Below are positions 19,578 to 29,676 of a stretch of DNA of 64,000 nucleotides, one piece after another; the stretch's first letter is position 1, and the number at the start of each line of letters is the position of its first letter. Location of the stretch: NCBI RefSeq assembly GCF_024649945.1, contig NZ_JANKMS010000006.1:124001-188000 (forward strand). Direction: 5' to 3'. A program made the translations under genes and the position numbers. Under the pieces are notes generated by a model, which worked only from the letters and a program-made list of their open reading frames with translations, was not told the DNA's origin and did no database searches. The stretch is from Flavobacterium panacis (GTDB lineage Bacteria > Bacteroidota > Bacteroidia > Flavobacteriales > Flavobacteriaceae).

Positions 19578-22500
19578 ATGAAACAAGCACTTATAAAAAG
19601 ATGTAGTTTTCTTTTGTTTACACTGATGAGTGTGCTGAGTTTTGCTCAAAACTCAAGTAATCAAGTTACAGTTACAGGAACAGTTACCGACAATTTAGGA
19701 GGACTATTGCCTGGAGTTAACGTAACTGAAAAGTCGACCAAAAATTCAGTCACTACAGATTACAATGGAAAATACCAGATTAAAGTTAAGAGTGGAGGAA
19801 CATTAGTTTTTTCTTTCATCGGAATGAAAAAAATCGAAATTCCTCTTAATAATCGTTCTATCGTTAATGCAAAAATGGAAGACGATTTTAATCAATTAGA
19901 AAATATTGTTGTAGTTGGTTATGGTAGTCAGAAGAAAAAGGAGCTTACAGGAGCTATCGCCACTATTAAGGCCGATGACTTAATGGACTTGCCAGTAACC
20001 AATTTATCGGATGCATTAAAAGGATTAGTTCCCAATCTTAAAGTACTTGGAGGATCTGGACGTCCAGGGGAGGCAGCGAGTCTTGAAATTCGTCAAACAT
20101 TCAGTTTATCTAAAGATGGAGGTTTTAGTATTCCTTTGATAATTATTGATGATATGATTCAGATTGATCCTGCTAATGGTAAGCCTACATTAGAGCAGTT
20201 TAACAGATTAGATCCTTCTGAAATTGAAAGTATTACTGTTTTAAAAGATGGTTCTGCAGCTATTTACGGTTCACGTGCTTCACAAGGAGCAATTGTGGTG
20301 AAAACTAAAAGAGGTAAAGCTGGTAAAGCAAAATTCTCATACAATAGCCAATTTGCAATAAACGATGCTATTAGTCATAGTAAAGTATTAAATGCTTATG
20401 AGTTTGGTGTTTTTAGTAATAGATATTTTAAGTCAAGAATAGCAGCTCCGGCTGTAATTGATCCAGCTACTATATATTCAGATGCAGAACTGGAGCAAAT
20501 GAAAGGTTTAAATTATAATTGGTTGAAAGAAGCTTGGAGACCTGCAATTCAACAAAAGCACTCTTTTAACGTGAGTGGTGGTAGTGAGGATATTACCTAT
20601 TTTGCTGGTGCGACATATTTAACTCAAGATGCTAATTTAGGATATCAAAAGTATGAGAAATGGAATTTCCGTACAGGAATTAATGCAAAAATTGCTAAGA
20701 ATTTAGATTTTTCTGCTTCAGTTTCTGGAAATGTTGGATTTATCGATAAATCATTTACTAAAGCATCGTCTAATATTAGTGATGGTAGTTATGGTTCTGC
20801 TGCAGGTGGAGAACAAGCTGATTATGGATTCTTGTTACACATGCCACAACATGTGCCTTGGCAGGTTAATTTAAACGATGGAAAACAATATTATGTATCT
20901 CCATTTCCTAATTCAAACAAAAACTTCGGAAGTGCAAATGCAAATAATAATATTGCAGGTTGGAACTATTTTGCAAATTTAAATAATGGTTCACATCAAA
21001 CTACAGATGATAATACATTTAATGTAAATGCTTCATTAAATTATAAAGTAGCAGCAGTTAAAGGATTGTCTTTCAAAGTAAGCTATTCTAGAAATCAAAG
21101 CTCAACTTATAATGAGCAAATTCAATTGCCATACGATTTAGTTAGAATTAGAGATTATCAACTTCAGGATAGACACTTAGCAAGTGCAGCTAATCCTAGT
21201 TTCTATAATGCAACTACTAATCCAACAGGAAGTTATGTTCTTGAAACCAATGTAAGAAACTCAAGAGTTTATTATAATAATACTGATGGCAAGAGTACTC
21301 AAGGCGATTTCTTGATTAACTATGATAGAACTTTTGGAGATCACCAAATTGGAGCAATGGTAGGTGGAGAAGCTTCAGAAGTATATAGTACATTTACACG
21401 TTTGGCATACGAACAAACAGGGAAAGATTATTTAGGAGACTATCGTACAGCTGGTACTTTAAGTCAGTCTAATAGTCAGGCAACAAAAGTGGAAGGAGGT
21501 ACGCTTTCTTATTTTGGACGTTTGAATTATAGTTTCAAACAAAAATATTTGTTCCAATTTATTTTACGTAGTGATGCTTCGACAAAATTTGCACCAGAAA
21601 ATTACTGGGGAACTTTCCCATCTGTTCAAGTGGGTTGGGTAATGTCTAAAGAAAATTGGTTTGAAAAAAGTTTACCATGGGTTGACTTCTTTAAAGTTCG
21701 TTACTCTATTGGTAAAACTGGTAAAGACAATATTATGCCATGGAGATGGGAGCAGTATTATGATCTTATCGTAGATAAAGGTTTTCAATTCGGTCCTGGT
21801 ACCCCTACTAGTGGTGGAGGATGGAATGGAAATGGTTTAACTCCTAGAGTAAATCCAAATAGAGATGTGACTTGGGATACTACTATAAAAAATAACGTAG
21901 GAGTTGATATTAACTTGTTGAAAAACAGATTAAGTCTGACTTATGATTTCTATTATGACAAAAATAAAGAAATGTTAACAGACATGAGTAGTGCTGTAGG
22001 TGTGCCAATTTCTGTAGGAGGAGCTTATGCTGAACAAAACTATGGTAGGATTGATGCATGGGGACATGAAATTAGCCTTACTTGGAGTGATAAGATTAAA
22101 AGTAATATGAGCTATAATGTAGGATTCAACTTTAGCTATGACAATAATGAAATTAAGTTGTATCCTGATCAAGGAAATTTAGTTCCATCTAACCAAACTA
22201 AAAGAGAGAGCTATTCAACATTTAATCCAGTATGGGGATTTGCAGTTTGGAAAGGAACATCTACAGGAGATGGTATTTTGCGTACAGATGAAGATATTGC
22301 AAATTATTGGGCATATTTAACAGAGCGTGCTACTGCAGTTGGAGGTGTACCTAGATATTTTGATATTAATTCTGCTGCCGGAATGAGAAAAGGATCTTTG
22401 GCTTATCAGGATGTTGCAGGTCAGCTTAATCCAGATGGAACAATGTCAGGGGCTGATGGTCAAATTATAAAAGAAAATGATTATGTGAAATTAGCGAACA

Positions 22501-22979
22501 GCAGTAGAACTTATAATATTGTCACAAACTTAGGTTTCAAATATGACGGATTTTCTTTAAGAACTCAAATATCAACTTCTTGGGGAGGAGCTAATTTTGT
22601 TGACCTAGTAAATCAAGGTACATCATCGGCACACAATATGTGGTCTCGTGAGAGTTTCTGGAAGGATATGTACAGTGATGATAATCCAAATGGTAAATAT
22701 CCTAACGTTGCACAATGGACTTATATGTCTAGCCCATCAGATTTTTGGCAGTTGAATACTTTCAGATGCTTTGTTAGAAACTTAAGCCTTAATTATGATA
22801 TTCCTAAGAAAGTTTTTGCAGATACAAAAATTGCTGCTATAACTTTAGGTGTTACAGGTAATAATCTTTGGGATTTATACAATCCTTATCCAGATCATTA
22901 TAGAAATATGTATGATAACTCTTCTGTGAATTATCCTACACTTAGAACTTGGTCGCTTAATTTTAACGTATCATTCTAA
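19578..22979 (+). CDS. SusC-like TonB-dependent outer-membrane transporter
   Basis: The 1133-residue protein has a Sec signal (residues 1-24), a carboxypeptidase-D-like domain (about 30-105, VTGTVTDNLGGLLPGVNV), the plug with the SusC-family segment VVVGYGSQKKKELTGAIATI, and a 22-strand barrel ending in an aromatic-rich strand (TWSLNFNVSF). SusC proteins import oligosaccharides across the outer membrane with energy from TonB. Its partner SusD gene begins 18 bases downstream. It is the only SusC/SusD pair in the window, so it probably imports the pectic products of the whole cluster. Confidence 0.95.
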   Translation: MKQALIKRCSFLLFTLMSVLSFAQNSSNQVTVTGTVTDNLGGLLPGVNVTEKSTKNSVTTDYNGKYQIKVKSGGTLVFSFIGMKKIEIPLNNRSIVNAKMEDDFNQLENIVVVGYGSQKKKELTGAIATIKADDLMDLPVTNLSDALKGLVPNLKVLGGSGRPGEAASLEIRQTFSLSKDGGFSIPLIIIDDMIQIDPANGKPTLEQFNRLDPSEIESITVLKDGSAAIYGSRASQGAIVVKTKRGKAGKAKFSYNSQFAINDAISHSKVLNAYEFGVFSNRYFKSRIAAPAVIDPATIYSDAELEQMKGLNYNWLKEAWRPAIQQKHSFNVSGGSEDITYFAGATYLTQDANLGYQKYEKWNFRTGINAKIAKNLDFSASVSGNVGFIDKSFTKASSNISDGSYGSAAGGEQADYGFLLHMPQHVPWQVNLNDGKQYYVSPFPNSNKNFGSANANNNIAGWNYFANLNNGSHQTTDDNTFNVNASLNYKVAAVKGLSFKVSYSRNQSSTYNEQIQLPYDLVRIRDYQLQDRHLASAANPSFYNATTNPTGSYVLETNVRNSRVYYNNTDGKSTQGDFLINYDRTFGDHQIGAMVGGEASEVYSTFTRLAYEQTGKDYLGDYRTAGTLSQSNSQATKVEGGTLSYFGRLNYSFKQKYLFQFILRSDASTKFAPENYWGTFPSVQVGWVMSKENWFEKSLPWVDFFKVRYSIGKTGKDNIMPWRWEQYYDLIVDKGFQFGPGTPTSGGGWNGNGLTPRVNPNRDVTWDTTIKNNVGVDINLLKNRLSLTYDFYYDKNKEMLTDMSSAVGVPISVGGAYAEQNYGRIDAWGHEISLTWSDKIKSNMSYNVGFNFSYDNNEIKLYPDQGNLVPSNQTKRESYSTFNPVWGFAVWKGTSTGDGILRTDEDIANYWAYLTERATAVGGVPRYFDINSAAGMRKGSLAYQDVAGQLNPDGTMSGADGQIIKENDYVKLANSSRTYNIVTNLGFKYDGFSLRTQISTSWGGANFVDLVNQGTSSAHNMWSRESFWKDMYSDDNPNGKYPNVAQWTYMSSPSDFWQLNTFRCFVRNLSLNYDIPKKVFADTKIAAITLGVTGNNLWDLYNPYPDHYRNMYDNSSVNYPTLRTWSLNFNVSF

Positions 22980-22997
22980 TCAAACTAAAAAAAAACT

Positions 22998-24974
22998 ATG
23001 AAAACACCATTTAAATATATAACACTATCACTATTACTTGCTGTAGGTGCTGCTTCTTGTAGTGATGATTTTCTAAAAGACAAGAAAGGTTATGGTTTTT
23101 ACGATGATACATTCTACCAGACCCAAGAGCGTGCACAAGCATATGTAGATAATCAATATTACGATTTTTATAATGCGTACAAGTCGCCAACTTCAACAAT
23201 TATTGGCTCATATACAGATGCCAATTCTCGATTGACTGAGGAATTGGGGGGAACACAGGATTTTATAAATCCTAATAAAACCATTATAAATTCACAAGAT
23301 GCAAGTGGTTATTATGGAGCAAAATTAGGAACAAGTATTAACAACCATCCATACAATAGAATTAGAGAATGTAATGCTTTCTTGGAAGACATTGATGTAA
23401 AAGGTGCTAATTTGGATAAAACATTTCGTGATCAGGCAAAAGGTCAAATGTATTACATGCGTGCTATGCAATATTTTGATTTGATGCGTGTTTATGGAGG
23501 AGTTCCTATAGTTACAAGTGTTCAGGCTGCTTCAGCTAATGACCCATCTATTCAGATTCCAAGAGCTAAACCTTCTGAAGTTGTAGCACAAATTGTAAAA
23601 GATCTAGATATGGCTGCAAGTTTATTACCTGGAAACTGGGTTTCTGGGGCTTATGGTCGTTTTACTAAAGGTGCGGCTATGGCACAAAAATCGAGAGTAC
23701 TTCTAACATTTGCAAGTCCTTTATTTAATAAAAGCTGGGATAGTTCAAACGAGCGTTGGGAAGCTGCTTTAAAAGCTGGATTAGAAGCAGAAGCTCAATT
23801 GACTGCTGATGGTTATGGATTATATGGAAGTACTGCAAAACAATGGGAACAAATGTTTTTGATTGATAATGCATTTTGTTCAGAAGCTATCACAGTGCAA
23901 CTTTGTGGAGTTGGTGTTACATCACAGGCTATAAATAATTCTTGGGAAAAGGGAATTCGTTTATTAAGCTTAGGAGGTACAGGAGGAGGAGTTGCTGCTC
24001 CTAAAGAAATGATTGATTTATTTCCAATGGCAGATGGTAGAAGGCCAACCGCTGCAAATGGTTACAACGATTTTACTTTCTTCGTTAACAGAGATCCAAG
24101 ATTCTACAGAACTTTTGCTTTTTCTGGAGTTAAATGGGGAAGTAAAGAAACTCCAAACAGTGTTCTTTGGGCATATCGTTGGGTAGATGGAGCTAATAAA
24201 GCAGGTTTTTCAGACGGAAACACTGCAATATCAAGCCCTGCTTTTATTAGAAAAATGACTAATACTAATGCTAGTAAAGAAACTAACTTCCAGTATTCTG
24301 GTACAGATATTTTTGAGTACCGCTATGCTGAGTTATTATTAAATATTGCAGAATGTTATGCAGCTTTAGGTCAGACAAGTAATACTTTAAATTATTTAGG
24401 AAGAATTAGAAATCGTGTTGGTATTCCTGCTGCAAACAATTATGGAATAGGTACATTGTCTGATAAATATCAGGCTATTGAAGCTGTTTTATATGAAAGA
24501 AGAGTAGAATTAGCTTACGAAGGAAAACGTTTTTGGGATGTTCAAAGATGGATGTTATATGATAATGAAGTTTTACCTGGAGTTACAGGAGGTACTGTAA
24601 GTAAATTAGGTTTAACTCCAATTAATGGAACAAAACGTACTGGTAACTTCTTACAATACAGAGTTGCAACAACATCTGCAACGACAGATCCTTTGGCAAC
24701 TGCTCGTGCAAGTGTAATAGCGGATCCGGATGCAGCAAATTTTAATGCTCAATTAGCAACTTTGGCGACATTCTACAACACAAACTTTATTCGTACAGCA
24801 TTGGTTACTCCTATGGATAATTTTAATGGAGCTGCTGTTAATATTAAGTTTAATCCTAACTATTATATTAATGGTTTGAATACAACAGCTTTAACTTCAA
24901 ACCCATGGTTGTTACAAACTATAGGTTGGAATGATAATTTTGGTGGAGCGGGTACGTTCAATTACCAAGAATAA
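22998..24974 (+). CDS. SusD-like glycan-binding lipoprotein
   Basis: The 658-residue lipoprotein has a lipobox ending at Cys21 (GAASC) followed by acidic SDD, the usual surface-export context. The SusD/RagB domains show the N-terminal TPR-like region (GQMYYMRAMQYFDLMRVYGG) and the C-terminal block RRVELAYEGKRFWDVQRW. It forms a lid on the SusC transporter and binds the oligosaccharide. It is longer than many SusD proteins, with an insertion near the C-terminus (about residues 550-640). Confidence 0.93.
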   Translation: MKTPFKYITLSLLLAVGAASCSDDFLKDKKGYGFYDDTFYQTQERAQAYVDNQYYDFYNAYKSPTSTIIGSYTDANSRLTEELGGTQDFINPNKTIINSQDASGYYGAKLGTSINNHPYNRIRECNAFLEDIDVKGANLDKTFRDQAKGQMYYMRAMQYFDLMRVYGGVPIVTSVQAASANDPSIQIPRAKPSEVVAQIVKDLDMAASLLPGNWVSGAYGRFTKGAAMAQKSRVLLTFASPLFNKSWDSSNERWEAALKAGLEAEAQLTADGYGLYGSTAKQWEQMFLIDNAFCSEAITVQLCGVGVTSQAINNSWEKGIRLLSLGGTGGGVAAPKEMIDLFPMADGRRPTAANGYNDFTFFVNRDPRFYRTFAFSGVKWGSKETPNSVLWAYRWVDGANKAGFSDGNTAISSPAFIRKMTNTNASKETNFQYSGTDIFEYRYAELLLNIAECYAALGQTSNTLNYLGRIRNRVGIPAANNYGIGTLSDKYQAIEAVLYERRVELAYEGKRFWDVQRWMLYDNEVLPGVTGGTVSKLGLTPINGTKRTGNFLQYRVATTSATTDPLATARASVIADPDAANFNAQLATLATFYNTNFIRTALVTPMDNFNGAAVNIKFNPNYYINGLNTTALTSNPWLLQTIGWNDNFGGAGTFNYQE

Positions 24975-25001
24975 ATTTATTTAAATTAATATAAAACTTT
25001 T

Positions 25002-25035
25002 CACCTGTATTCCGTCAAAAGATACAGGTGATTTG
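25002..25035 (+). terminator. Hairpin after susD-like gene, possible attenuator
   Basis: CACCTGTAT (25002-25010) pairs with ATACAGGTG (25022-25030) across an 11-base loop, followed by ATTTGTTT. It could lower transcription between the SusC/SusD pair and the enzymes. A GTG inside the right arm (25028) is in frame with the lyase but is not a credible start. Confidence 0.5.
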
Positions 25036-25066
25036 TTTAAAAAGAATTACCACAACAGAAATTAAC

Positions 25067-26779
25067 ATGAAAAATTCCGCATTATTTATCGCATCATCTC
25101 TGCTTTTTTTAGGAAGCGCAAAATGTTTTGCTCAATATCCAAAAATTAGCCCAGAAGTTCAGGCTCAAGAAAAAGCAATTAAAGAAGAGGCTCAAAGACT
25201 TTCTGATGAAGCTTGGACAAAAGCTTTAGTTGTAATTGAAGAAGAAGCTAGACATGGAAAACCATACATTCCTTGGGCTTCAAGACCAACAGATTTACCA
25301 CAGGCTGAAATTCCAGCTTTCCCAGGTGCAGAAGGAGGAGGAATGTACACTTTTGGTGGTCGTGGAGGAAAAGTTTATACGGTAACAAGTTTAGAAGACC
25401 GTGGACCTGGAACTTTACGTGAAGCTTGCGAACAAGGAGGAGCGAGAATTGTGGTATTTAATGTTGCTGGAATTATCAGATTAAAAAGTCCATTAATTAT
25501 TCGTGCGCCTTACATTACAATTGCAGGACAAACTGCTCCTGGAGATGGTATTTGTATCGCTGGAGAATCGACTTGGATTGACACGCATGATGTAATTATC
25601 AGACACGTACGTTTCCGTCGTGGAGAAACTTTCGTTGGACGTCGTGATGATGCTATTGGAGGAAATCCTGTTGGAAACATTATGATCGATCACGTATCTG
25701 CAACTTGGGGATTAGACGAAAATATGTCAATCTACAGACATATGTACAATCCAGGACCAGGATATCCAGATATTAAAGTTGGAACAGTAAACATTACAAT
25801 CCAAAACAGTTTATTTGGAGAAGCTTTAGATACTTACAACCACGCTTTCGGAAGTACTCTTGGTGGAGAAAACTGTTCTTTTATGAGAAATATGTGGGCT
25901 AACAATGCAGGAAGAAACCCTTCTATTGGATGGAACGGAATCTTCAACTTTGTAAACAACGTGGTTTTCAACTGGTACAACAGATCTACAGATGGTGGAG
26001 ATTACACTGCAAATTACAATATCATCAACAACTTCTATAAACCAGGTCCTGTAACCGATTTAACACAACCAATCAGTTATAGAATTTTAAAACCAGAATC
26101 AGGAAGAAGTAAATTACCTTATATGGTTTTTGGTAGAGCTTTCGTAAACGGAAACGTAGTTAACGGAAACGAAAAAGTAACTAAAGACAACTGGGACGGT
26201 GGTATTCAAATCGAAAACAAAAAAGGGGAGTTAATGCCTTACGAAGAAGCAAAAGATTACTTCGCAAAAATGAAATCAGACAAACCTTTCCCAATGCCTT
26301 GGTTCAATAAATTCATGACTGCTGAAGAATCTTATGAGTTCGTACTTAAAAACGTTGGAGCAACTTTGCCAATTAGAGATAAAGTTGACGAAAGAATCGT
26401 AAGAACAGTAAAAACTGGAGTTCCAGAATATGCTAAAGGATTAGAGAAAAAGACTTTCTATCAATTCGAACACAGAAGACTTCCAATGGATTCTTATAAA
26501 AAAGGAATCATCACAGATATTTCTCAAGTTGGAGGATATCCTGAATACAAAGGAAAACCTTATGTAGATACAGACAAAGATGGTATGCCAGATGCTTGGG
26601 AAAAAAAATACGGTTTAAACCCGAATGATCCATCTGATGCGCAGGGAGATTTAAACGGAGACGGTTACTCAAATATTGAAGATTACATCAACGGTGTAAA
26701 TCCAGCAATAAAAGTAAATTGGAAAGATTTAGCTAATAACAAAGAAACATTAGTTAGACCTTTATTAGATTTAAAATAG
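25067..26779 (+). CDS. PL1-type pectate lyase (copy 1 of a pair)
   Basis: The secreted lyase of about 570 residues starts at ATG 25067, directly before a clear signal peptide (MKNSALFIASSLLFLG). The PL1 helix begins at FPGAEGGGMYTFGGRGGKV and runs through LEDRGPGTLREACEQGG, YITIAGQTAPGDGI and IIRHVRFRRGE. The C-terminus has calcium-binding-type repeats (DTDKDGMPDAWEKKYGLNP, DLNGDGYSNIEDYING). It degrades de-esterified homogalacturonan and is a close paralogue of the product of 27719-29425. The two flank a DUF3826 gene. Confidence 0.92.
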   Translation: MKNSALFIASSLLFLGSAKCFAQYPKISPEVQAQEKAIKEEAQRLSDEAWTKALVVIEEEARHGKPYIPWASRPTDLPQAEIPAFPGAEGGGMYTFGGRGGKVYTVTSLEDRGPGTLREACEQGGARIVVFNVAGIIRLKSPLIIRAPYITIAGQTAPGDGICIAGESTWIDTHDVIIRHVRFRRGETFVGRRDDAIGGNPVGNIMIDHVSATWGLDENMSIYRHMYNPGPGYPDIKVGTVNITIQNSLFGEALDTYNHAFGSTLGGENCSFMRNMWANNAGRNPSIGWNGIFNFVNNVVFNWYNRSTDGGDYTANYNIINNFYKPGPVTDLTQPISYRILKPESGRSKLPYMVFGRAFVNGNVVNGNEKVTKDNWDGGIQIENKKGELMPYEEAKDYFAKMKSDKPFPMPWFNKFMTAEESYEFVLKNVGATLPIRDKVDERIVRTVKTGVPEYAKGLEKKTFYQFEHRRLPMDSYKKGIITDISQVGGYPEYKGKPYVDTDKDGMPDAWEKKYGLNPNDPSDAQGDLNGDGYSNIEDYINGVNPAIKVNWKDLANNKETLVRPLLDLK

Positions 26780-26846
26780 GAACAGTTTTTGAAAGCATAG
26801 AAAGCGTTGCGAATTATTTTTATTTTTTCGCGATAGCAGAAAAATT

Positions 26847-26923
26847 TCTCGCAAAGTCGCTAAGACGCAAAGTCTATTAAAAAGAAAAGTGAAAAAGCTT
26901 TGCGTCTTAGCGACTTTGCGAGA
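26847..26923. repeat. Inverted repeat, family K (CGCAAAG type)
   Basis: Perfect 26-base arms lie at 26847-26872 (starting TCTCGCAAAGTCGC) and 26898-26923. The same family forms the outer pair at 61984-62118 and a half copy at about 36-60. It lies upstream of the DUF3826 gene. Confidence 0.9.
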
Positions 26924-26984
26924 TTAAAAAAGAAACCGCCTTCAAGTTATATTTCTATGTTTAAAATTAAAAAAGTAAAAAATC

Positions 26985-27674
26985 ATGGTACTAAATAAAA
27001 TAAACGCAGGCTTATTATCAATCGTTTTCGCATTTTCAACTTTAAATGCGCAACAGCATTTAGATCCTGAATATATCAAAGTTACAAACGAAAGAGCTGC
27101 TAAAATAGTTGTAAAATTAGATTTGAAAAATGATGCAAAAGAAAAAGCAGTTTCAAATATAATAGCGCAGCAATTCAGAGATTTAACAGAAATCCAAGAC
27201 GGAAGAGACGCTGAAATCAAAAAAATAAAAGAAGACACTTCTTTAGCTAAAGAAAAACAAAACGAGAAAATTGACAAGTTGAAAGCAAATGCAGACAAGT
27301 CAATTGCAAAATTGCATAAATCTTACCTTAAAAAATTAGGTAAAGAATTATCAGAAGACAAAATTACTGAAGTTAAAGATGGAATGACGTACGGCGTACT
27401 TCCAATTACGGTTGCAGGTTACAACGATATGCTGCCAAATTTAACTGCAGAACAAAAAGATTACATCTACAAAGCTTTAGTTGAGGCCAGAGAACATGCA
27501 ATGGACGGAGGTTCTTCTAAAGAAAAACACGGCTGGTTTGGTAAATACAAAGGAAGAATCAACAACTATTTATCAAAACAAGGTTACGATCTAAATAAAG
27601 AAAGTAAAGACTGGCACGAACGTGTTGAACAAAGAGAGAAAAACAAAGTAAAAGATTCTACAACCAAAGAATAA
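26985..27674 (+). CDS. DUF3826 domain protein, secreted
   Basis: The 229-residue protein has a Sec signal ending at LNAQQ and a mostly helical, charged body (DGRDAEIKKIKEDTSLAKEK) that looks partly coiled-coil. It ends in a conserved-looking block (MTYGVLPITVAGYNDMLPNL, then HGWFGKYKGRINNYLSKQGY). I recognise it as DUF3826, which is commonly found in pectin loci. Its function is unknown. Placement between two PL1 paralogues, with a 44-base gap to the second, suggests a periplasmic partner or accessory of these lyases. Confidence 0.7.
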   Translation: MVLNKINAGLLSIVFAFSTLNAQQHLDPEYIKVTNERAAKIVVKLDLKNDAKEKAVSNIIAQQFRDLTEIQDGRDAEIKKIKEDTSLAKEKQNEKIDKLKANADKSIAKLHKSYLKKLGKELSEDKITEVKDGMTYGVLPITVAGYNDMLPNLTAEQKDYIYKALVEAREHAMDGGSSKEKHGWFGKYKGRINNYLSKQGYDLNKESKDWHERVEQREKNKVKDSTTKE

Positions 27675-27718
27675 GCTCTCGAAACTTACTAACAACTATT
27701 AACTACACTACACAATTC

Positions 27719-29425
27719 ATGCAAAATATTTTTCCAAACCGTACTTTAAAGAGAACATTAATGGCATTTTCGTTTTGTTCACTTGTTTCATCAGCATATG
27801 CCCAATATCCTGTAATTCCAAAAGACGTTCAAGCTAAAGCAGATGCTCTTCTAGAAGCTGATGAAAAAAGATTGAGCGAAATCTGGAATGCCAATCTACA
27901 TATTATTAAAGAAGAAGCAAAACAAGGAAAACCATATTTACCTTGGGCTTCCTATCCAAAAGATTTTGTACAAGCAGATATTCCTGCTTTTCCAGGTGCT
28001 GAAGGAGGAGGAGCGTATACACAAGGTGGACGCGGCGGAAAAATATTCGTAGTTACAAGTTTGGAAGATAGCGGAAAAGGAACTTTCCGTGAAGCTTGCG
28101 AAGCAGTTGGAGCAAGAACAATCGTTTTTAATGTTTCAGGAATTATTAAATTAAAAAGTAGAATCAGCATGCGTGCGCCTTATGTAACCATTGCTGGGCA
28201 AACGGCTCCTGGAGACGGAATTTGTATTGCAGGAGAAACTTTAGAAATCGATACACACGACGTTATTATCAGACACATGCGTTTCAGACGTGGTGCAACA
28301 GAAGTAACAAGAAGAGATGATGCTTTAGGTGGAAATGTAATCGGAAATACTATAATTGACCACTGTTCTGTAAGTTGGGGATTAGACGAAAATATTTCTT
28401 TATACAGACATCAATTTGCAGCGAATGCAAAATCAAAACTAGAGAAATTGCCAGCTTGCAACATCACGATTCAAAACACCATTTCATCAGAAGGTTTAGA
28501 TACTTATAATCACGCATTTGGAAGTACAATTGGCGGATTAAATAGTACTTTTATGCGTAACTTATGGGCCGACAACATTTCTAGAAATGCTTCTATCGGA
28601 ATGTATGGCGACTTTAATTTTGTGAATAACGTAGTATTTAATTGGTGGAATCGTACCTTAGATGGAGGTGATTATCGTTCGATGTTGAACATCATCAACA
28701 ATTATTTTAAACCAGGTCCAATAACACCAGCAGGTGAGCCTATTGCGCATAGAATTGTAAAGCCTGAGTCTGGATATATTGAGCCAAAACAATTTGGAAG
28801 AGCTTACGTTTCAGGAAATTTTATTGTAGGTTCTCCTGAGGTTACAGCAGATAACTGGAATGGTGGAGTGCAATTGGAAAATTTCCCAGAAGCAGAAACA
28901 AAAGAATTTTTAGCAGCAATCAAACAGCTGAAACCATTCTCAATGCCAGCATTCAAAATTATGGGTGCAGAAGAAGCTTACGAATATGTTTTAACAAATG
29001 TTGGAGCAACAATTCCAAAAAGAGATGCTGTTGATGAAAGAATTTTGAAACAAGTTCGTACAGGGAAAATAGAAGTAAAAGACGGTTTAGAAAACAATAT
29101 TGGAAAAGATTTTATAAAAAGAAGATTGCCTGCAGATTCTTATAAAAAAGGAATTATAACACATCCTGATCAAGTTGGAGGTTACCCAACTTACAAAGGA
29201 AAAGCCTATAAAGATTCTGATAATGACGGAATTCCAGATGCTTGGGAAAAGAAATACGGTTTAAATCCAAATGATGCTTCAGATGCAAACAAAGATTTAA
29301 ACGGTGACGGTTATACAAATATCGAAAAATATATTAACGGTATAGATCCAAACAGTAAAGTAGATTGGACAAAAATCGAAAATAACACAGATACGTTAGC
29401 TAAATTAAAATCATTATTACAATAG
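27719..29425 (+). CDS. PL1-type pectate lyase (copy 2 of a pair)
   Basis: The 568-residue secreted lyase shows the same plan as the product of 25067-26779: signal peptide, FPGAEGGGAYTQGGRGGKI, YVTIAGQTAPGDGI, IIRHMRFRRGA and C-terminal DSDNDGIPDAWEKKYGLNP with DLNGDGYTNIEKYING. The pair clearly arose by duplication and then diverged, so the two may differ in preferred methylation pattern or chain length. The last gene before the repeat-filled gap at 29426-29676. Confidence 0.92.
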   Translation: MQNIFPNRTLKRTLMAFSFCSLVSSAYAQYPVIPKDVQAKADALLEADEKRLSEIWNANLHIIKEEAKQGKPYLPWASYPKDFVQADIPAFPGAEGGGAYTQGGRGGKIFVVTSLEDSGKGTFREACEAVGARTIVFNVSGIIKLKSRISMRAPYVTIAGQTAPGDGICIAGETLEIDTHDVIIRHMRFRRGATEVTRRDDALGGNVIGNTIIDHCSVSWGLDENISLYRHQFAANAKSKLEKLPACNITIQNTISSEGLDTYNHAFGSTIGGLNSTFMRNLWADNISRNASIGMYGDFNFVNNVVFNWWNRTLDGGDYRSMLNIINNYFKPGPITPAGEPIAHRIVKPESGYIEPKQFGRAYVSGNFIVGSPEVTADNWNGGVQLENFPEAETKEFLAAIKQLKPFSMPAFKIMGAEEAYEYVLTNVGATIPKRDAVDERILKQVRTGKIEVKDGLENNIGKDFIKRRLPADSYKKGIITHPDQVGGYPTYKGKAYKDSDNDGIPDAWEKKYGLNPNDASDANKDLNGDGYTNIEKYINGIDPNSKVDWTKIENNTDTLAKLKSLLQ

Positions 29426-29456
29426 TGATTTAGTTGTATAAGAATATTTTCAACGC

Positions 29457-29489
29457 AAACCTGACAGGTTTTTAAAACCTGTCAGGTTT
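29457..29489. repeat. Hairpin repeat, family C (identical to 1296-1328)
   Basis: All 33 bases are identical to the copy at 1296-1328, 28 kb away, while the flanks differ. Confidence 0.9.
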
Positions 29490-29515
29490 AATTAGCGTAA
29501 AAAATACCCATATAT

Positions 29516-29617
29516 TTTGTCATTACGACGAGCGGGGAATCTTCATAAAAACTCTGCAAAGGGTATCAATCAGTGTCGATCTAGTAAAGAAGATTTCTCC
29601 TTCGTCGAAGTAACAAG
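29516..29617. repeat. Family B repeat, degenerate arms
   Basis: The left arm TTTGTCATTACGACGAGCGG and the right arm GATTTCTCCTTCGTCGAAGT are partly complementary around an interior of about 50 bases. An AT-rich family L block (about 29656-29682, CTTATATTGCTTATATGGTT) follows. Confidence 0.75.
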
Positions 29618-29676
29618 ATTGAGGAAATTTGAAAAGTAACTGAGAAACCTAAATTATATGAGCTTATATTGCTTAT

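Noticed and set aside
19578..24974. Possible foreign origin of the SusC/SusD pair based on wording of codons
   Set aside because: The impression of slightly different codon use could reflect expression level, and I could not compute it, so I make no claim.
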